A stretch of DNA of 64,000 nucleotides. Source: Streptomyces sp. CB01881 (GTDB lineage: Bacteria; Actinomycetota; Actinomycetes; Streptomycetales; Streptomycetaceae). The stretch covers positions 80,728 through 144,727 of the forward strand of contig NZ_CP026498.1 in assembly GCF_002953255.1 (NCBI RefSeq), given 5' to 3'. Below are positions 1 through 7,977 of the stretch, one piece after another. Under the pieces are notes generated by a model. That model saw only the letters and a list, made by a program, of their open reading frames with translations. It was not told where the DNA came from and searched no databases. A program made the position numbers and the translations under genes. The stretch's first letter is position 1. Each line of letters opens with the position of its first letter.

Positions 1-78
1 CTCGGCGTCGCGGAGGACGGGGTCGGGGACCCCTCCCCAGGTACGGCGGCCCGGTCCGTGGTAAGTCAGCGCCTTCAT
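1..78 (-). CDS. Zinc-dependent alcohol dehydrogenase, N-terminal fragment (gene leaves the window)
   Basis: Only the first 26 codons are inside the window. The reverse strand from the ATG at 78 reads MKALTYHGPGRRTWGGVPDP, the typical N-terminus of medium-chain zinc alcohol dehydrogenases (usual opening MKALxYHGPGxxxWxxVPDP). A GGGAG stretch lies just before the start. These enzymes oxidise alcohols or reduce aldehydes with NAD(P). It is divergent from the sensor kinase gene and shares with it a 0.5 kb gap holding a DosR-type palindrome, so co-regulation by the neighbouring two-component system is plausible. The catalytic zinc ligands lie outside the window. Confidence 0.75.
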   Translation of the reverse strand, partial: MKALTYHGPGRRTWGGVPDPVLRDAE

Positions 79-586
79 CTCCCGGTCACTCCTCTCGGGC
101 TCCTCGGTCCTCCCCCGCCGTCGGAGCCGGGCGGTGGCGGAGCCGGGCGGTGGCCGGCCTGGACGGCAGCCGACAGCGGGCGGTGGCTGATGCGGGCAGC
201 AGCAGATGCGGGCGGTCGCCGACGCAGGCGGCGGCGGACCCGGACGGTGGCCCCGGTTCCGTTTTGCTCCTCTTCCGTTACTCCTCCAGCCTTCCGCCGA
301 ACCGCGGCAGCCGCCAGGGGCGGGCGGGCCCCGGCCCTGGGCCGACCGGCCCTGACCACCGCCCCGGGGCGACGGAGGGCAACGGAGGGCGACGCCCCGG
401 CGGCGGACGGCGACGCCCACGCGGGCGGGGCGGGCAGGCGGGCGGGGCGGGCAAGCGGGCGGGCCGGGGCGCGTTCGGGGGGCTCCGGGGGCGTGTTCGG
501 GGCGCGTCGTCGAACACCAGGCAGGCGGGAGTCGGAAGTCGGGCCCTAGGCTGGTCGGTGGCGTAGGGCGAGCCAGGGAGGACCCC
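79..586. other. Divergent intergenic region between alcohol dehydrogenase and sensor kinase
   Basis: About 500 bases with no supported gene. The open frames here are GC-skew artefacts without ribosome-binding sites or recognisable protein. It contains a 16-base tandem duplication near 122-153 (GGAGCCGGGCGGTGGC twice), G-rich runs around 420-470, and the palindrome described separately at 339-352. It presumably carries the promoters of both flanking genes. Confidence 0.5.
339..352. promoter_or_regulatory. DosR/DevR-box-like palindrome GGGCCGACCGGCCC
   Basis: A 14-base palindrome in the gap between two divergent genes. It fits GGGCCGNNCGGCCC exactly, the form also found before the stress protein gene (6940) and the flavodoxin gene (10611). 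The core GGGNC-N4-GNCCC matches the published mycobacterial DosR box (GGGAC-N4-GTCCC). Binding by the local response regulator is inferred. Confidence 0.5.
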
Positions 587-2329
587 TTGGGCAGCGCATC
601 GGAGAGTTCCGCCCCCGTACCACGGCTGCGTCTGGACGAGCTGCTGGACGAGCTCCAGGCCCGGCTGGACTCGGCCCGGGGCACCCGCGACCGGATCCAC
701 AGCCTGCTGGAAGCGGTGCTGTCGGTCGGCCGCGAGCTGGAGCTGACCCAGGCGCTCCACCACATCGTGGAGGCGGCGGTCACCCTGGTGGACGCCGAGT
801 ACGGCGCGCTGGGCGTGATCGGCGAGGACCAGCGACTGTCGCAGTTCGTCCCGGTGGGCCTCAGCGAGCAACGGATCAAGCTGATCGGCGCGCTGCCGTC
901 CGGCCACGGCGTGCTGGGCGAGCTGATCCGGCACCCCGAGCCGCTGCGGCTCTCCCGGATCTCCGACCACCCCGCCTCGTACGGCTTCCCCGCCAACCAC
1001 CCGCCGATGAGCTCCTTCCTGGGGGTGCCGATCCGGGTCCGGGACAGGGTGTTCGGGAACCTCTACCTGACCGAGAAGCGCGGCGGCGCGGAGTTCGACG
1101 CCGAGGACGAGTCGGTGCTCGCCACCCTCGCCGTCGCCGCCGGGGTCGCCATCGACAACGCCCGCCTGTACGCGCGGGCGCGGCTGCGCGAGCAGTGGCT
1201 GGCGGCGAGCGCCGAGGTGACCAGCGCCCTGCTGTCGGGGAAGGAGGAACAGGACGTGCTCGACCTGCTGGTCGCCCGGGCCGCCGGGATCTCCGGCGCG
1301 GACCTCGCCGTCGTCGCACTGCCGCTGCCGGACGGCGGCGCGCTGGAGGTGCGGATCGCCGCCGGGCTGGGTGAGCAGGCGCACCGCGGTCTCGTCCTGC
1401 CGGTGCACGGCTCCTTCGTCGGTGCCGCGGTCCTCACCGGCGGGCTGGTGGTCAGCCCGGATGTGCGCAAGGACCCCCGGATCACGTCCGGTCCGCCGCG
1501 CTGGGAGGGGCTGGGCCCGGCGGTGGCGGTGCCGATCGGCACGACGGAGCACCGGGTGCGCGGCGTGCTGATGCTGGCCCGGGCCGCGGGCTCGGCGCTG
1601 TTCGGCGAGGAGGAGTCCGGACCGCTGCTGGGCTTCGCCGGTCAGGCCGCCGTCGCGATGGAGCTGGCCGAGCGGCGCCGGGACTCCGAGCAGGTGGCGC
1701 TGCTGCGGGAGCGCGACCGGATCGCCCGCGACCTGCACGACCTCGCGATCCAGCGGCTCTTCGCCACCGGGATGACCCTTCAGGGCGCCACCCGCTTCAT
1801 CGACCACCCGGAGGCGTCCGACCGCGTCCTGCGGGCGATCGACGACTTGGACGAGACGGCCAGGACCATCCGCGCCACCATCTTCGGCCTGCGCCTGCGC
1901 GAGAGCGGCCCGGCCGCGACCGGTCTGCGCAGCCGGGTGGTCGAGGTGATCGAGCGGGCCGCCCGGACCCTCGGCTTCACCCCCGGCCTGCGGATGTCCG
2001 GCCTGCTCGACGTCACCGTGCCCGCCGAGATCGCGGACGCGGCCGTCGCGGTGCTGGAGGAGGCGCTGTCCAACGTCGCCCGGCACGCGAACGCCGGCTC
2101 GGCCGAGGTGACGCTCACCGCCGGGACCGAGCTGTCACTGACCGTGACGGACGACGGCGTCGGCCTCCCGGCCGGCGGCCGGCGCAGCGGGCTGGCCAAC
2201 CTCGCCGACCGCGCCGCCGCCCTCAGCGGCACCTTCACCGCCGGCCCCCGCACCGAGAGTGGCGGCACCGCTCTGGAGTGGCGCGTCCCGCTGGCGAACG
2301 AAGGGACCTCCGGGCAGCCAGCCCAGTGA
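587..2329 (+). CDS. devS: GAF-domain sensor histidine kinase, DosS/DevS type
   Basis: A cytoplasmic two-component sensor of 580 residues. The TTG start at 587 follows a GGGAGG ribosome-binding site. Two GAF domains occupy roughly residues 55-195 and 220-360. His384 in the motif RDLHD is the phosphoacceptor (HisKA_3), followed by an HATPase_c domain with NVARHAN, DDGVGLP and SGLANL motifs. The first GAF contains HPPMSSFLGVP (His138), which by memory of the family aligns with the proximal heme ligand His149 of M. tuberculosis DosS. A heme-based oxygen, NO, CO or redox sensor is therefore likely. There is no transmembrane segment. The probable partner regulator is at 5312-6028. Orthology to DevS is inferred from motifs. 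Confidence 0.88.
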   Translation: MGSASESSAPVPRLRLDELLDELQARLDSARGTRDRIHSLLEAVLSVGRELELTQALHHIVEAAVTLVDAEYGALGVIGEDQRLSQFVPVGLSEQRIKLIGALPSGHGVLGELIRHPEPLRLSRISDHPASYGFPANHPPMSSFLGVPIRVRDRVFGNLYLTEKRGGAEFDAEDESVLATLAVAAGVAIDNARLYARARLREQWLAASAEVTSALLSGKEEQDVLDLLVARAAGISGADLAVVALPLPDGGALEVRIAAGLGEQAHRGLVLPVHGSFVGAAVLTGGLVVSPDVRKDPRITSGPPRWEGLGPAVAVPIGTTEHRVRGVLMLARAAGSALFGEEESGPLLGFAGQAAVAMELAERRRDSEQVALLRERDRIARDLHDLAIQRLFATGMTLQGATRFIDHPEASDRVLRAIDDLDETARTIRATIFGLRLRESGPAATGLRSRVVEVIERAARTLGFTPGLRMSGLLDVTVPAEIADAAVAVLEEALSNVARHANAGSAEVTLTAGTELSLTVTDDGVGLPAGGRRSGLANLADRAAALSGTFTAGPRTESGGTALEWRVPLANEGTSGQPAQ

Positions 2330-2373
2330 CAGGGGAACGTCCACCAGCCGTCCCGGGCGCACCGCGTCAGCAC

Positions 2374-2784
2374 TCACACGTCGCGGCCGACAGCGAGGGT
2401 GGTCGGTTGCTCGTCGCGGTTCTCCGGGGTGAAGGCGTCGCGTCGGGCGAGGGTTACCGACAGAGGCAGGCCCAGCCGCTCGGCCGCGTGCCGCCGGACA
2501 CGCACCTGCGCTCGGGTCCGGGGCCGGAACGAGGGGAGCCGCGAGCAGCCGCAGCCCGGGCGGTGATCGTAGGTCAGACCCTCCGCGAGCACGGTCGCAA
2601 CGACGGACCATGCCTTCTTGTCGCGTCGCCGGGGCGCCGCGAAGTCGTAGCCGGCGAAGACGAGCGGCTCACGACAGCCGGGGCAGATGCGCTTCCGGAT
2701 CGGCCACGTGCTGCCCTTGAAGGCGAGCCGGCACGCGACGCACACGTAGTGCCGGAAGGCGCCGTTGAACGCGTGGTAGCACAT
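2374..2784 (-). CDS. Small zinc-ribbon-like hypothetical protein
   Basis: A 136-residue protein using the ATG at 2784 (MCYHAFNGAFRHYVCVACRL). Two Cys pairs, CVAC and CPGC, about 20 residues apart suggest a zinc ribbon or rubredoxin-like knuckle at the N-terminus. The rest is basic (motif RRRDKKAW) and ends in an Arg-rich segment. It is convergent with the sensor kinase gene and divergent from the acetyltransferase gene. I do not recognise a named family; nucleic-acid binding is only a guess from the basic composition. Upstream in-frame ATGs would add about 60 low-complexity residues and are less likely starts. Confidence 0.6.
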   Translation of the reverse strand: MCYHAFNGAFRHYVCVACRLAFKGSTWPIRKRICPGCREPLVFAGYDFAAPRRRDKKAWSVVATVLAEGLTYDHRPGCGCSRLPSFRPRTRAQVRVRRHAAERLGLPLSVTLARRDAFTPENRDEQPTTLAVGRDV

Positions 2785-2926
2785 GGTCCGACAGACTACG
2801 CGTCGTCCGCGGGCGGGCCCAGCGGATTCGTGCGCCCCATCTGGCCGGTCAGCCGCCTCGTCAGCCGCCACAGCGCACGGGGGTTGTGGATGAGGGAACA
2901 GCGGGACAGCCCTTAGGATCGGCCGG

Positions 2927-3694
2927 ATGCTACCCGTTTCCGTCCATGACCGGGCCGAGTTGGCCACCCTGCTGCGTCGCGATCCCGCACTGCACGCCTA
3001 CGAGTTGGGCGACCTCGACGACTTCTTCTGGCCCTGGACGAACTGGTACCGCCTCGGTGACAGCGTCGCGTTGGTCTACCACGGCGCGGGGCTGCCGACC
3101 CTGCTCGCCTTCGACCGGCCCGAGGACGTGGGCACGCTGCGGAAGTTGCTCGACGGGCTGCTCGTCCTGCTCCCCCGGCGCTTCCACGCCCACATCGCCG
3201 AGGGGGCCGAGGACGTGCTCGGCTCGCGGTTCGACGTGGAGTCCAACGGGCTGCACCTCAGGATGGCCCTGACCGACCACGACCGGCTGCTGCGCCAGGA
3301 GGCCAGGGGCGAGCAGCTCACCCGTGCCGATCTGCCCGACCTGCTGGCGCTGTACGAGACGGCCTACCCGGGCAACTGGTTCGACCCGCGCATGCTCGAC
3401 ACCGGCCAGTACGTCGGCGTACGGGACAAGGGTGAGCTGGTCGCCGTCGCGGGCGTCCACGTGTGGTCGCCCGAGCAGCGCATAGCCGCCCTGGGCAACG
3501 TGACGACGCATCCGCGTGCCCGTGGCCGGGGCATCGGCAAGGCCGTGGTCGCGGAGCTCTGCCGGCGCCTGCTCGGCTCGGCCGATCATGTCGCCCTCAA
3601 CGTCAAGGCGGCCAACCCGGCGGCGGTCGCGCTCTACACGGCGCTCGGCTTCGAGACGGTCGGCCGCTACCACGAGCTGTCCGTCAGCGGCTGA
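2927..3694 (+). CDS. GNAT family N-acetyltransferase
   Basis: A 255-residue protein. The C-terminal half (about 140-250) is a GNAT fold: VAVAGVHVWSPEQRIAALGN is followed by the acetyl-CoA loop PRARGRGIGKAVV and the late motif NPAAVALYTALGFETVGRY. The N-terminal half (HAYELGDLDDFFWPWTNWY) matches a domain often found before the acetyltransferase in actinobacterial proteins of this type. The substrate is unknown. The ATG at 2927 lacks a strong Shine-Dalgarno sequence, but the protein begins with conserved-looking sequence there. It stands alone. Confidence 0.85.
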   Translation: MLPVSVHDRAELATLLRRDPALHAYELGDLDDFFWPWTNWYRLGDSVALVYHGAGLPTLLAFDRPEDVGTLRKLLDGLLVLLPRRFHAHIAEGAEDVLGSRFDVESNGLHLRMALTDHDRLLRQEARGEQLTRADLPDLLALYETAYPGNWFDPRMLDTGQYVGVRDKGELVAVAGVHVWSPEQRIAALGNVTTHPRARGRGIGKAVVAELCRRLLGSADHVALNVKAANPAAVALYTALGFETVGRYHELSVSG

Positions 3695-3732
3695 CGGCGG
3701 TCGGGGCCGAGGGCTCCCCGGGCGGGCTGCGA

Positions 3733-4719
3733 CTACACCTCCGGGTCCTCCAGCACGTCGGCGGTGGCCAGCCGCGGCGTGGGCGCGCCCTCGGGACCGT
3801 AGCCGAGGCGGATCAGCATCTGGACGTGGCCGGGGCGCAGGTGCGGCTCGCGGGCGGCCCAGCGCAGGTAGGGCCACTCCATCGCCTGGTGGAGCAGCGA
3901 GGCGCGGACGCCGTGGACGGTGGCGGTGAGCAGGACGTGCTCCAGGGCGAGGCCGGCGCGCAGCCAGTCCACCGGCCCGTCGCGGTCGGTGGCGAGGACG
4001 GCGATCCGCGGCTCGCGTTCGAAGGTGGCGGGGGTGCGGTGCTCGGCCGGCCGGATGGCGGCGAAGTCCCGCATCGGCAGTCGGCCCGCCCGGTCCTGCG
4101 GCCCGAGGGCGGTGGCGGGGATGCCGTACGGGACGGCGTCCCCGCTGCGGATCCAGTGACGGCTCTCGGTGAGCTGCGCCTGGTCGGTGGTGTTGCGCCG
4201 CTCGCCTTCGGCGGTGAGCTCCAGCAGGCGGGCCGTCTCGTCGTGGCCGGGGAGGTGGAGGAGGGCGTCCTCCGCCCGCGCGACCGTCACCAGTTCGTCG
4301 AGGACGGCGGGCGGGACCGGGTCCTCGGTGAACGGCATGCGGATGGTGTGGCGGTGCCAGACCGCCTCGTACAGCTGGTCCGTGCCGGGGAGCCGGACGG
4401 GCGCCGGGGCGTCCAGCCGGACGGCGGCGAAGAGGTCCGGTTCGGCCGGGTCCGGGAGCAGGCGCACGTCCGGCGCCCAGCCGAGGTGGCGGGCGGCGAC
4501 GCGCAGGTTGAGCAGTGCCGCGCCGACCGAGATGTGCATGGCGCGGCCCTGGGGGTCGGCGGCCGGGACGGCGCGCTCGCGGGCGGCGCGGACCTCCAGG
4601 GTCGAGGTCTCCGGCTGGAGCCGGAAGCGCCAGGGCTGGCTGTTGTGGAGGGAGGGTGCGGCGACCGCTGCGGACACGAGCTTCTCCAGCGCGGCGGCGT
4701 CGAGGGTGAGGGTGGTCAT
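3733..4719 (-). CDS. Acg-type nitroreductase-family FMN oxidoreductase
   Basis: A 328-residue protein starting at the ATG at 4719 (MTTLTLDAAAL) behind a GGAGAC site; an upstream ATG at 4782 falls in repetitive sequence. The motif AAPSLHNSQPWRFRL near the N-terminus is the flavin-phosphate binding signature of nitroreductases. The length and two-lobed layout match the Acg/Rv2032 family, thought to store FMN or to be an inactive nitroreductase in dormancy regulons. It probably forms an operon with the SHOCT gene upstream (95-base gap), whose promoter has a DosR-like palindrome. Membership in the hypoxia regulon is inferred from these neighbours. Confidence 0.82.
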   Translation of the reverse strand: MTTLTLDAAALEKLVSAAVAAPSLHNSQPWRFRLQPETSTLEVRAARERAVPAADPQGRAMHISVGAALLNLRVAARHLGWAPDVRLLPDPAEPDLFAAVRLDAPAPVRLPGTDQLYEAVWHRHTIRMPFTEDPVPPAVLDELVTVARAEDALLHLPGHDETARLLELTAEGERRNTTDQAQLTESRHWIRSGDAVPYGIPATALGPQDRAGRLPMRDFAAIRPAEHRTPATFEREPRIAVLATDRDGPVDWLRAGLALEHVLLTATVHGVRASLLHQAMEWPYLRWAAREPHLRPGHVQMLIRLGYGPEGAPTPRLATADVLEDPEV

Positions 4720-4746
4720 GGCCGTCTCCAGGGGTGCGTGCCTTCT

Positions 4747-4858
4747 GCGGTTCGCGGTCAGCCGGCGGCCGGTCGCGGTCACCTGTTCGCGGTCAGGCGT
4801 CAGCGGTCAGCGGTCAACCGCCGGCCGCCGGCCGGCGGCCGGCGGCCGGCGGATCGCC
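4747..4858. repeat. GCGGTCA repeats and GCCGGCC-rich tract in the SHOCT-nitroreductase spacer
   Basis: The heptamer GCGGTCA recurs about five times between 4754 and 4816, followed by a run of GCCGGC units to about 4851 that extends into the 3' end of the SHOCT gene, where it encodes a Pro/Ala/Arg-rich tail. It looks like replication-slippage expansion; no function is evident. Confidence 0.6.
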
Positions 4859-5137
4859 GCGGAGCACGTCCAGGCGTCGGCGGTACTCCTCCGGTTCGAT
4901 CTCGCCGCGGGCGAGGCGCTCGGCGAGCAGCCGTTCGGGCGTGGGCCGCTCGGTCGGCGGGCCGGCAGGGGGCGGGGCCGCAGGGGGCGGGGCCGCAGGG
5001 TGGTGCTGGGAGGCATGGCCGACGTACCGGACCAGGACCACCACGCCGAAGATCAGCAGACCCCAGAAGAGCAGCATGCTCACGGTCATCAGGCCGAATC
5101 CCCAGCCGCTCATACCGTGATCGTTCCAGTACATCAT
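4814..5137 (-). CDS. SHOCT-domain small membrane protein
   Basis: A 107-residue protein. After MMYWNDHGMSG comes one hydrophobic segment (about 12-40), then a Pro/Ala-rich linker, then a C-terminal SHOCT motif (LLAERLARGEIEPEEYRRRL), a short domain with oligomerisation roles in many small bacterial membrane proteins. The last residues derive from a GCCGGC repeat tract. The GGGCCGTTCGGCTC site 76 bases upstream and co-orientation with the Acg-like gene suggest that it opens a hypoxia-responsive operon. Biochemical role unknown. Confidence 0.82.
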   Translation of the reverse strand: MMYWNDHGMSGWGFGLMTVSMLLFWGLLIFGVVVLVRYVGHASQHHPAAPPPAAPPPAGPPTERPTPERLLAERLARGEIEPEEYRRRLDVLRGDPPAAGRRPAAGG

Positions 5138-5212
5138 CGTGGGCTCCTCGGCCGGGCCGGTGAGGCTTTCCCCCTCACCACCACCGTGCGGCCGGGAGCG
5201 GGGCGGGCGCTT

Positions 5213-5226
5213 GGGCCGTTCGGCTC
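5213..5226. promoter_or_regulatory. DosR-box-like palindrome upstream of SHOCT-nitroreductase operon
   Basis: GGGCCGTTCGGCTC differs at one base from the palindrome GGGCCGTTCGGCCC and lies 76 bases before the SHOCT gene start, similar to the spacing of the other copies from their genes. The regulator assignment is inferred. Confidence 0.45.
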
Positions 5227-5281
5227 AATCCCGGGGGCCGTCGGGCTCGGGCGCGCGTCGGGCACGGGTCCCCCGTCGGGC

Positions 5282-5319
5282 GGCGCGGGAGCTCACGGCG
5301 GGCGCGGGAGCTCACGGCC
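5282..5319. repeat. 19-base tandem duplication at the 3' end of the response regulator gene
   Basis: GGCGCGGGAGCTCACGGC with one further base occurs twice in direct succession and includes the response regulator stop codon. No function is apparent. Confidence 0.7.
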
Positions 5320-6028
5320 GGTGGTGCTGGGGCGCCTCGGCGTGCGGGCCTTCCAGGTGGTCGGCGTCGGCGTGCGCGGCCAGGACGGCGGCCTGGAGTC
5401 GCCGCTCCACGCCCAGTTTGGCGAGCAGCCGCGAGACGTGGTTCTTCACCGTCTTCTCGGCGAGGTAGAGCTCCTGGCCGATCTGCCGGTTGGTCTTGCC
5501 CTCCCCCACCAGCGCGAGGATCTCCCGCTCGCGCGGTGTCAGCCGGGCGAGCGCCACGTCGGTCGCGCTCTCCTCATGGTGGCGCAGGCTCTCCATCAGC
5601 TTGCGGGTGGTGGCCGGGTCCAGCATGGACTGGCCCGAGGCCACCGTGCGCACCGCGCTGACCAGGTCGGCGCCCTTGACCTGCTTCAGCACGTACCCGG
5701 ACGCGCCGGCCATGATCGCGTCGAGCAGCGCGTCGTCGTCGTCGAACGAGGTGAGCATCAGGCAGGCCAGCCCGGGCAGCACGTCCCGCAGCTCCCGGCA
5801 GACGCTGACCCCGTCGCCGTCCGGCAGCCGCACGTCGAGGACGGCGACGTCCGGACGCAGCGCCGGGACCCGGGCCAGCGCCTGCGCGCAGGTGCCGGCC
5901 TCGCCGACGACCTCGATGTCGGGTTCGGCCTCCAGCAGGTCGCGCACGCCGCGCCGGACCACCTCGTGGTCGTCCAGCAGGAACACCCGCACGGTCTGCT
6001 CCGGCCCCGCGGACTCCGTCGCGTCCAT
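5312..6028 (-). CDS. devR: NarL/LuxR-type response regulator, DosR/DevR-like
   Basis: A 238-residue regulator starting at the ATG at 6028 behind AGGGAG. The receiver domain shows Asp19-Asp20, phosphoacceptor Asp65 ([11 protein letters not shown]), Thr93 and Lys115. The C-terminal LuxR helix-turn-helix contains [21 protein letters not shown] and [21 protein letters not shown], closely resembling DosR. It presumably receives phosphate from the DosS-like kinase at 587-2329, although the two genes are about 3 kb apart. The site GGGCCGGTCGGACC 71 bases upstream suggests autoregulation. The tail after the helix-turn-helix is His/Pro-rich and derives partly from a repeat. Confidence 0.9.
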   Translation of the reverse strand: MDATESAGPEQTVRVFLLDDHEVVRRGVRDLLEAEPDIEVVGEAGTCAQALARVPALRPDVAVLDVRLPDGDGVSVCRELRDVLPGLACLMLTSFDDDDALLDAIMAGASGYVLKQVKGADLVSAVRTVASGQSMLDPATTRKLMESLRHHEESATDVALARLTPREREILALVGEGKTNRQIGQELYLAEKTVKNHVSRLLAKLGVERRLQAAVLAAHADADHLEGPHAEAPQHHRP

Positions 6029-6098
6029 CGCCTGCTCCCTGGATAGCCCGGCCGTCCCCTCCCCGATTCTGCGCGCCCCGCCCGCCCCGTGCACCGGC

Positions 6099-6112
6099 GG
6101 GCCGGTCGGACC
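6099..6112. promoter_or_regulatory. DosR-box-like site upstream of the response regulator
   Basis: GGGCCGGTCGGACC has one mismatch from GGGCCGNNCGGCCC and lies 71 bases upstream of the response regulator start, consistent with autoregulation. Inferred from repeated occurrence in this cluster. Confidence 0.4.
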
Positions 6113-6149
6113 CGCCCGTCGGCAGGTCGGCCGGTGGCAGCCGGACCGG

Positions 6150-6755
6150 TCAGCGGCGGCCGGACCAGTGCGGCTCCACCCGCTCCCAGTCGGGCTCCCA
6201 GCTCCGCTCGGCCCTGCGGTCCAGGGTGTGGCGCCCGGCCTCGTACGCACCGGCCGCCGCCGTCGCGAGCATCGCTCCCGTGCCGAGGCCGACGAGCACG
6301 GCGTCCGAGGCGATCAGCCCGGTGCTCCTGGCAGCGGCCGCGGGGTTCCCGGAGTCGTCGAGCAGGATCGGGACGGACGTGCCGACGGGCGTCCCGGCCT
6401 GCACGTGGATCGTGCCGCTCCCGGGCCCGGCCGGGTACTCCCAGCGGGCCTCGGCCTGCGCTCGCGGGGCCCCGGCCCGGAAGTCGTCCGACCAGGCCGA
6501 GCCGGTCGTCACCGCGGTGACGGCGTGCCGGTGCCGGGCCGTCGCGGCGGCGGTGTGCGTCTCCGTCCGGTACACCAGCAGCGCCGCGCAGACGGACACG
6601 GCGGCCGCGGCCGCCAGGAGCAGCGCCAGTGTGGTCACGAGCCGGCTGTAGGCCCGGTCGAGCGGACGGCAGAGCGGGTTCCGGTCCCGGCCCGTGGCGC
6701 GGCGGACGTGTCGTCCGAGGGTCGTGTGCGTGGCCGGGAGCTGCTGGGCGGGCAT
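6150..6755 (-). CDS. Rv1733c-like two-TM membrane protein
   Basis: A 201-residue protein starting at the ATG at 6755 ([20 protein letters not shown]). A basic N-terminus with NPLCRPLDR is followed by one hydrophobic segment near residues 38-62, an extracytoplasmic region with [10 protein letters not shown] and [19 protein letters not shown], and a second hydrophobic segment near 148-170. This layout and these motifs match the Rv1733c family, a DosR-regulon membrane protein in mycobacteria that is common in streptomycetes. Its function is unknown. It is divergent from the universal stress protein genes and shares a promoter region with two DosR-box-like sites. Confidence 0.8.
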   Translation of the reverse strand: MPAQQLPATHTTLGRHVRRATGRDRNPLCRPLDRAYSRLVTTLALLLAAAAAVSVCAALLVYRTETHTAAATARHRHAVTAVTTGSAWSDDFRAGAPRAQAEARWEYPAGPGSGTIHVQAGTPVGTSVPILLDDSGNPAAAARSTGLIASDAVLVGLGTGAMLATAAAGAYEAGRHTLDRRAERSWEPDWERVEPHWSGRR

Positions 6756-6852
6756 GGCGCACCTCCTCGGGACCGGGCCTGGCGCTGCCGGTCGTGGCCC
6801 CAGTGTCCCCCCGCGGGGGCCGCCGCCGCAGGGCCGAGTGGGCCATGTCCCC

Positions 6853-6866
6853 GGGCCCTCCGGCCC
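6853..6866. promoter_or_regulatory. DosR-box-like site GGGCCCTCCGGCCC
   Basis: This site fits GGGNC-N4-GNCCC and lies 98 bases upstream of the Rv1733c-like gene in the divergent gap with the stress protein gene. It is weaker than the site at 6940. Confidence 0.35.
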
Positions 6867-6939
6867 GTGCCCGCCTGCGCGCCCGCCCGTTTTCCCGGCT
6901 GCCCGCCCACCCACCTGCCCGGCGACTGCGGGGCCCGCG

Positions 6940-6953
6940 GGGCCGGACGGCCC
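6940..6953. promoter_or_regulatory. DosR-box-like palindrome GGGCCGGACGGCCC
   Basis: This site matches GGGCCGNNCGGCCC exactly, about 90 bases before the first universal stress protein gene. It differs by one central base from the flavodoxin-upstream site at 10611. Confidence 0.5.
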
Positions 6954-7043
6954 TCGCGGCGGGCGGCGGGTCTGCCTAGCGTGGGAGGTCAGGAGCGGGC
7001 CGACGTGGCCCCCGTCCGGTCGCCGAGCCTGTGTGGAGGAACC

Positions 7044-7925
7044 ATGACAGCCGCGAGTTCGGACGGCCGGGACCGTCCGGTCGTCCTCGGCGTCGACGCC
7101 GCGGCCCCCGGGCCGATGGCGACCGTGTGGGCGGCCGACGAGGCCGCCCGACGGGGACTGCCCCTGCTGCTGGTGCACGCCGTCCCGCCCCAGGACTTCC
7201 ACGCGCTCGACGAGGACCGCCGCCGCGCGAGGCGGCGTGAGCAGGCCTACGAGACCCTCGACCGGGCCGCGGCGGCGGCCCGCGAGCGGCACCCCGGCCT
7301 CGACGTGTCCACCGTCGTCGCGGAGGAGGTGCCGACGGTGGCGCTGTGCCGGGAGTCCGCCCGCGCCGGGCTCGTCGTCCTCGGCACGCGGCGGCTCAGC
7401 CGGATGGAGGAGGTGCTGAGCACCTTCTCGGTGACCGTCCCGGTCAGCGCCCAGGCCCACTGCCCGGTCGTCGTCGTCCGCGAGCCCGAGCACGTCACCC
7501 AGGACCCCCCGTACGTCGTGGTCGGGGTGGACGGCAGCGCGTCGTCGGCCGCCGCCGTGGACGTCGCCATCGGCCTCGCCGCGGAGCGGCACGCCGACCT
7601 GCGCGCCGTCCAGGTCTGGCACCGCCCGGCCATCGGCCGCGTCGACCCGCAGAGCACCGAGCAGGAGCTCCGGCGGCTGCTCGTCGAGGCCACCGCAGGC
7701 CCGCGCGGACTCCACCCCGAGGTCCACGTGGCCCACGAGGTGGTCCACGGGCACCCCGTCGAGGAGCTCGCGAAGGCGTCCGAGCACGCGCTCGCCGTCG
7801 TCGTCGGCCGCCGGGGCGACGGCGGCTTCACCGGCATGCGGCTCGGCTCCGTGCCGCACGGCCTGCTCCACCGCGCCCACTGCCCGGTCGTCACCGTGCC
7901 CACTCCCCCGGACGACGGGCCGTGA
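7044..7925 (+). CDS. Universal stress protein, tandem UspA domains
   Basis: A 293-residue cytoplasmic protein starting at the ATG at 7044 behind GTGGAGGAACC. Two UspA domains occupy about 10-145 and 155-290. The second keeps the nucleotide-binding pattern (VVVGRRGDGGFTGMRLGSVPHGLLH, then CPVVTV). The first has a degenerate version (VVLGTRRLSRMEEVLSTFSV), so only one domain may bind ATP. Stress proteins of this kind are prominent in DosR regulons. It is followed 52 bases later by a second tandem Usp gene, probably in one operon, with a DosR-like palindrome in the promoter region. Confidence 0.88.
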   Translation: MTAASSDGRDRPVVLGVDAAAPGPMATVWAADEAARRGLPLLLVHAVPPQDFHALDEDRRRARRREQAYETLDRAAAAARERHPGLDVSTVVAEEVPTVALCRESARAGLVVLGTRRLSRMEEVLSTFSVTVPVSAQAHCPVVVVREPEHVTQDPPYVVVGVDGSASSAAAVDVAIGLAAERHADLRAVQVWHRPAIGRVDPQSTEQELRRLLVEATAGPRGLHPEVHVAHEVVHGHPVEELAKASEHALAVVVGRRGDGGFTGMRLGSVPHGLLHRAHCPVVTVPTPPDDGP

Positions 7926-7977
7926 GTCCACCCCCGCCCGCCGCCCCCACGGTCCCGTCCGAGTACCGGAGGAACCC

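Noticed and set aside
6831..6844. GGGCCGAGTGGGCC as another regulon palindrome
   Set aside because: Three mismatches from the consensus and not symmetrical; better sites lie nearby.
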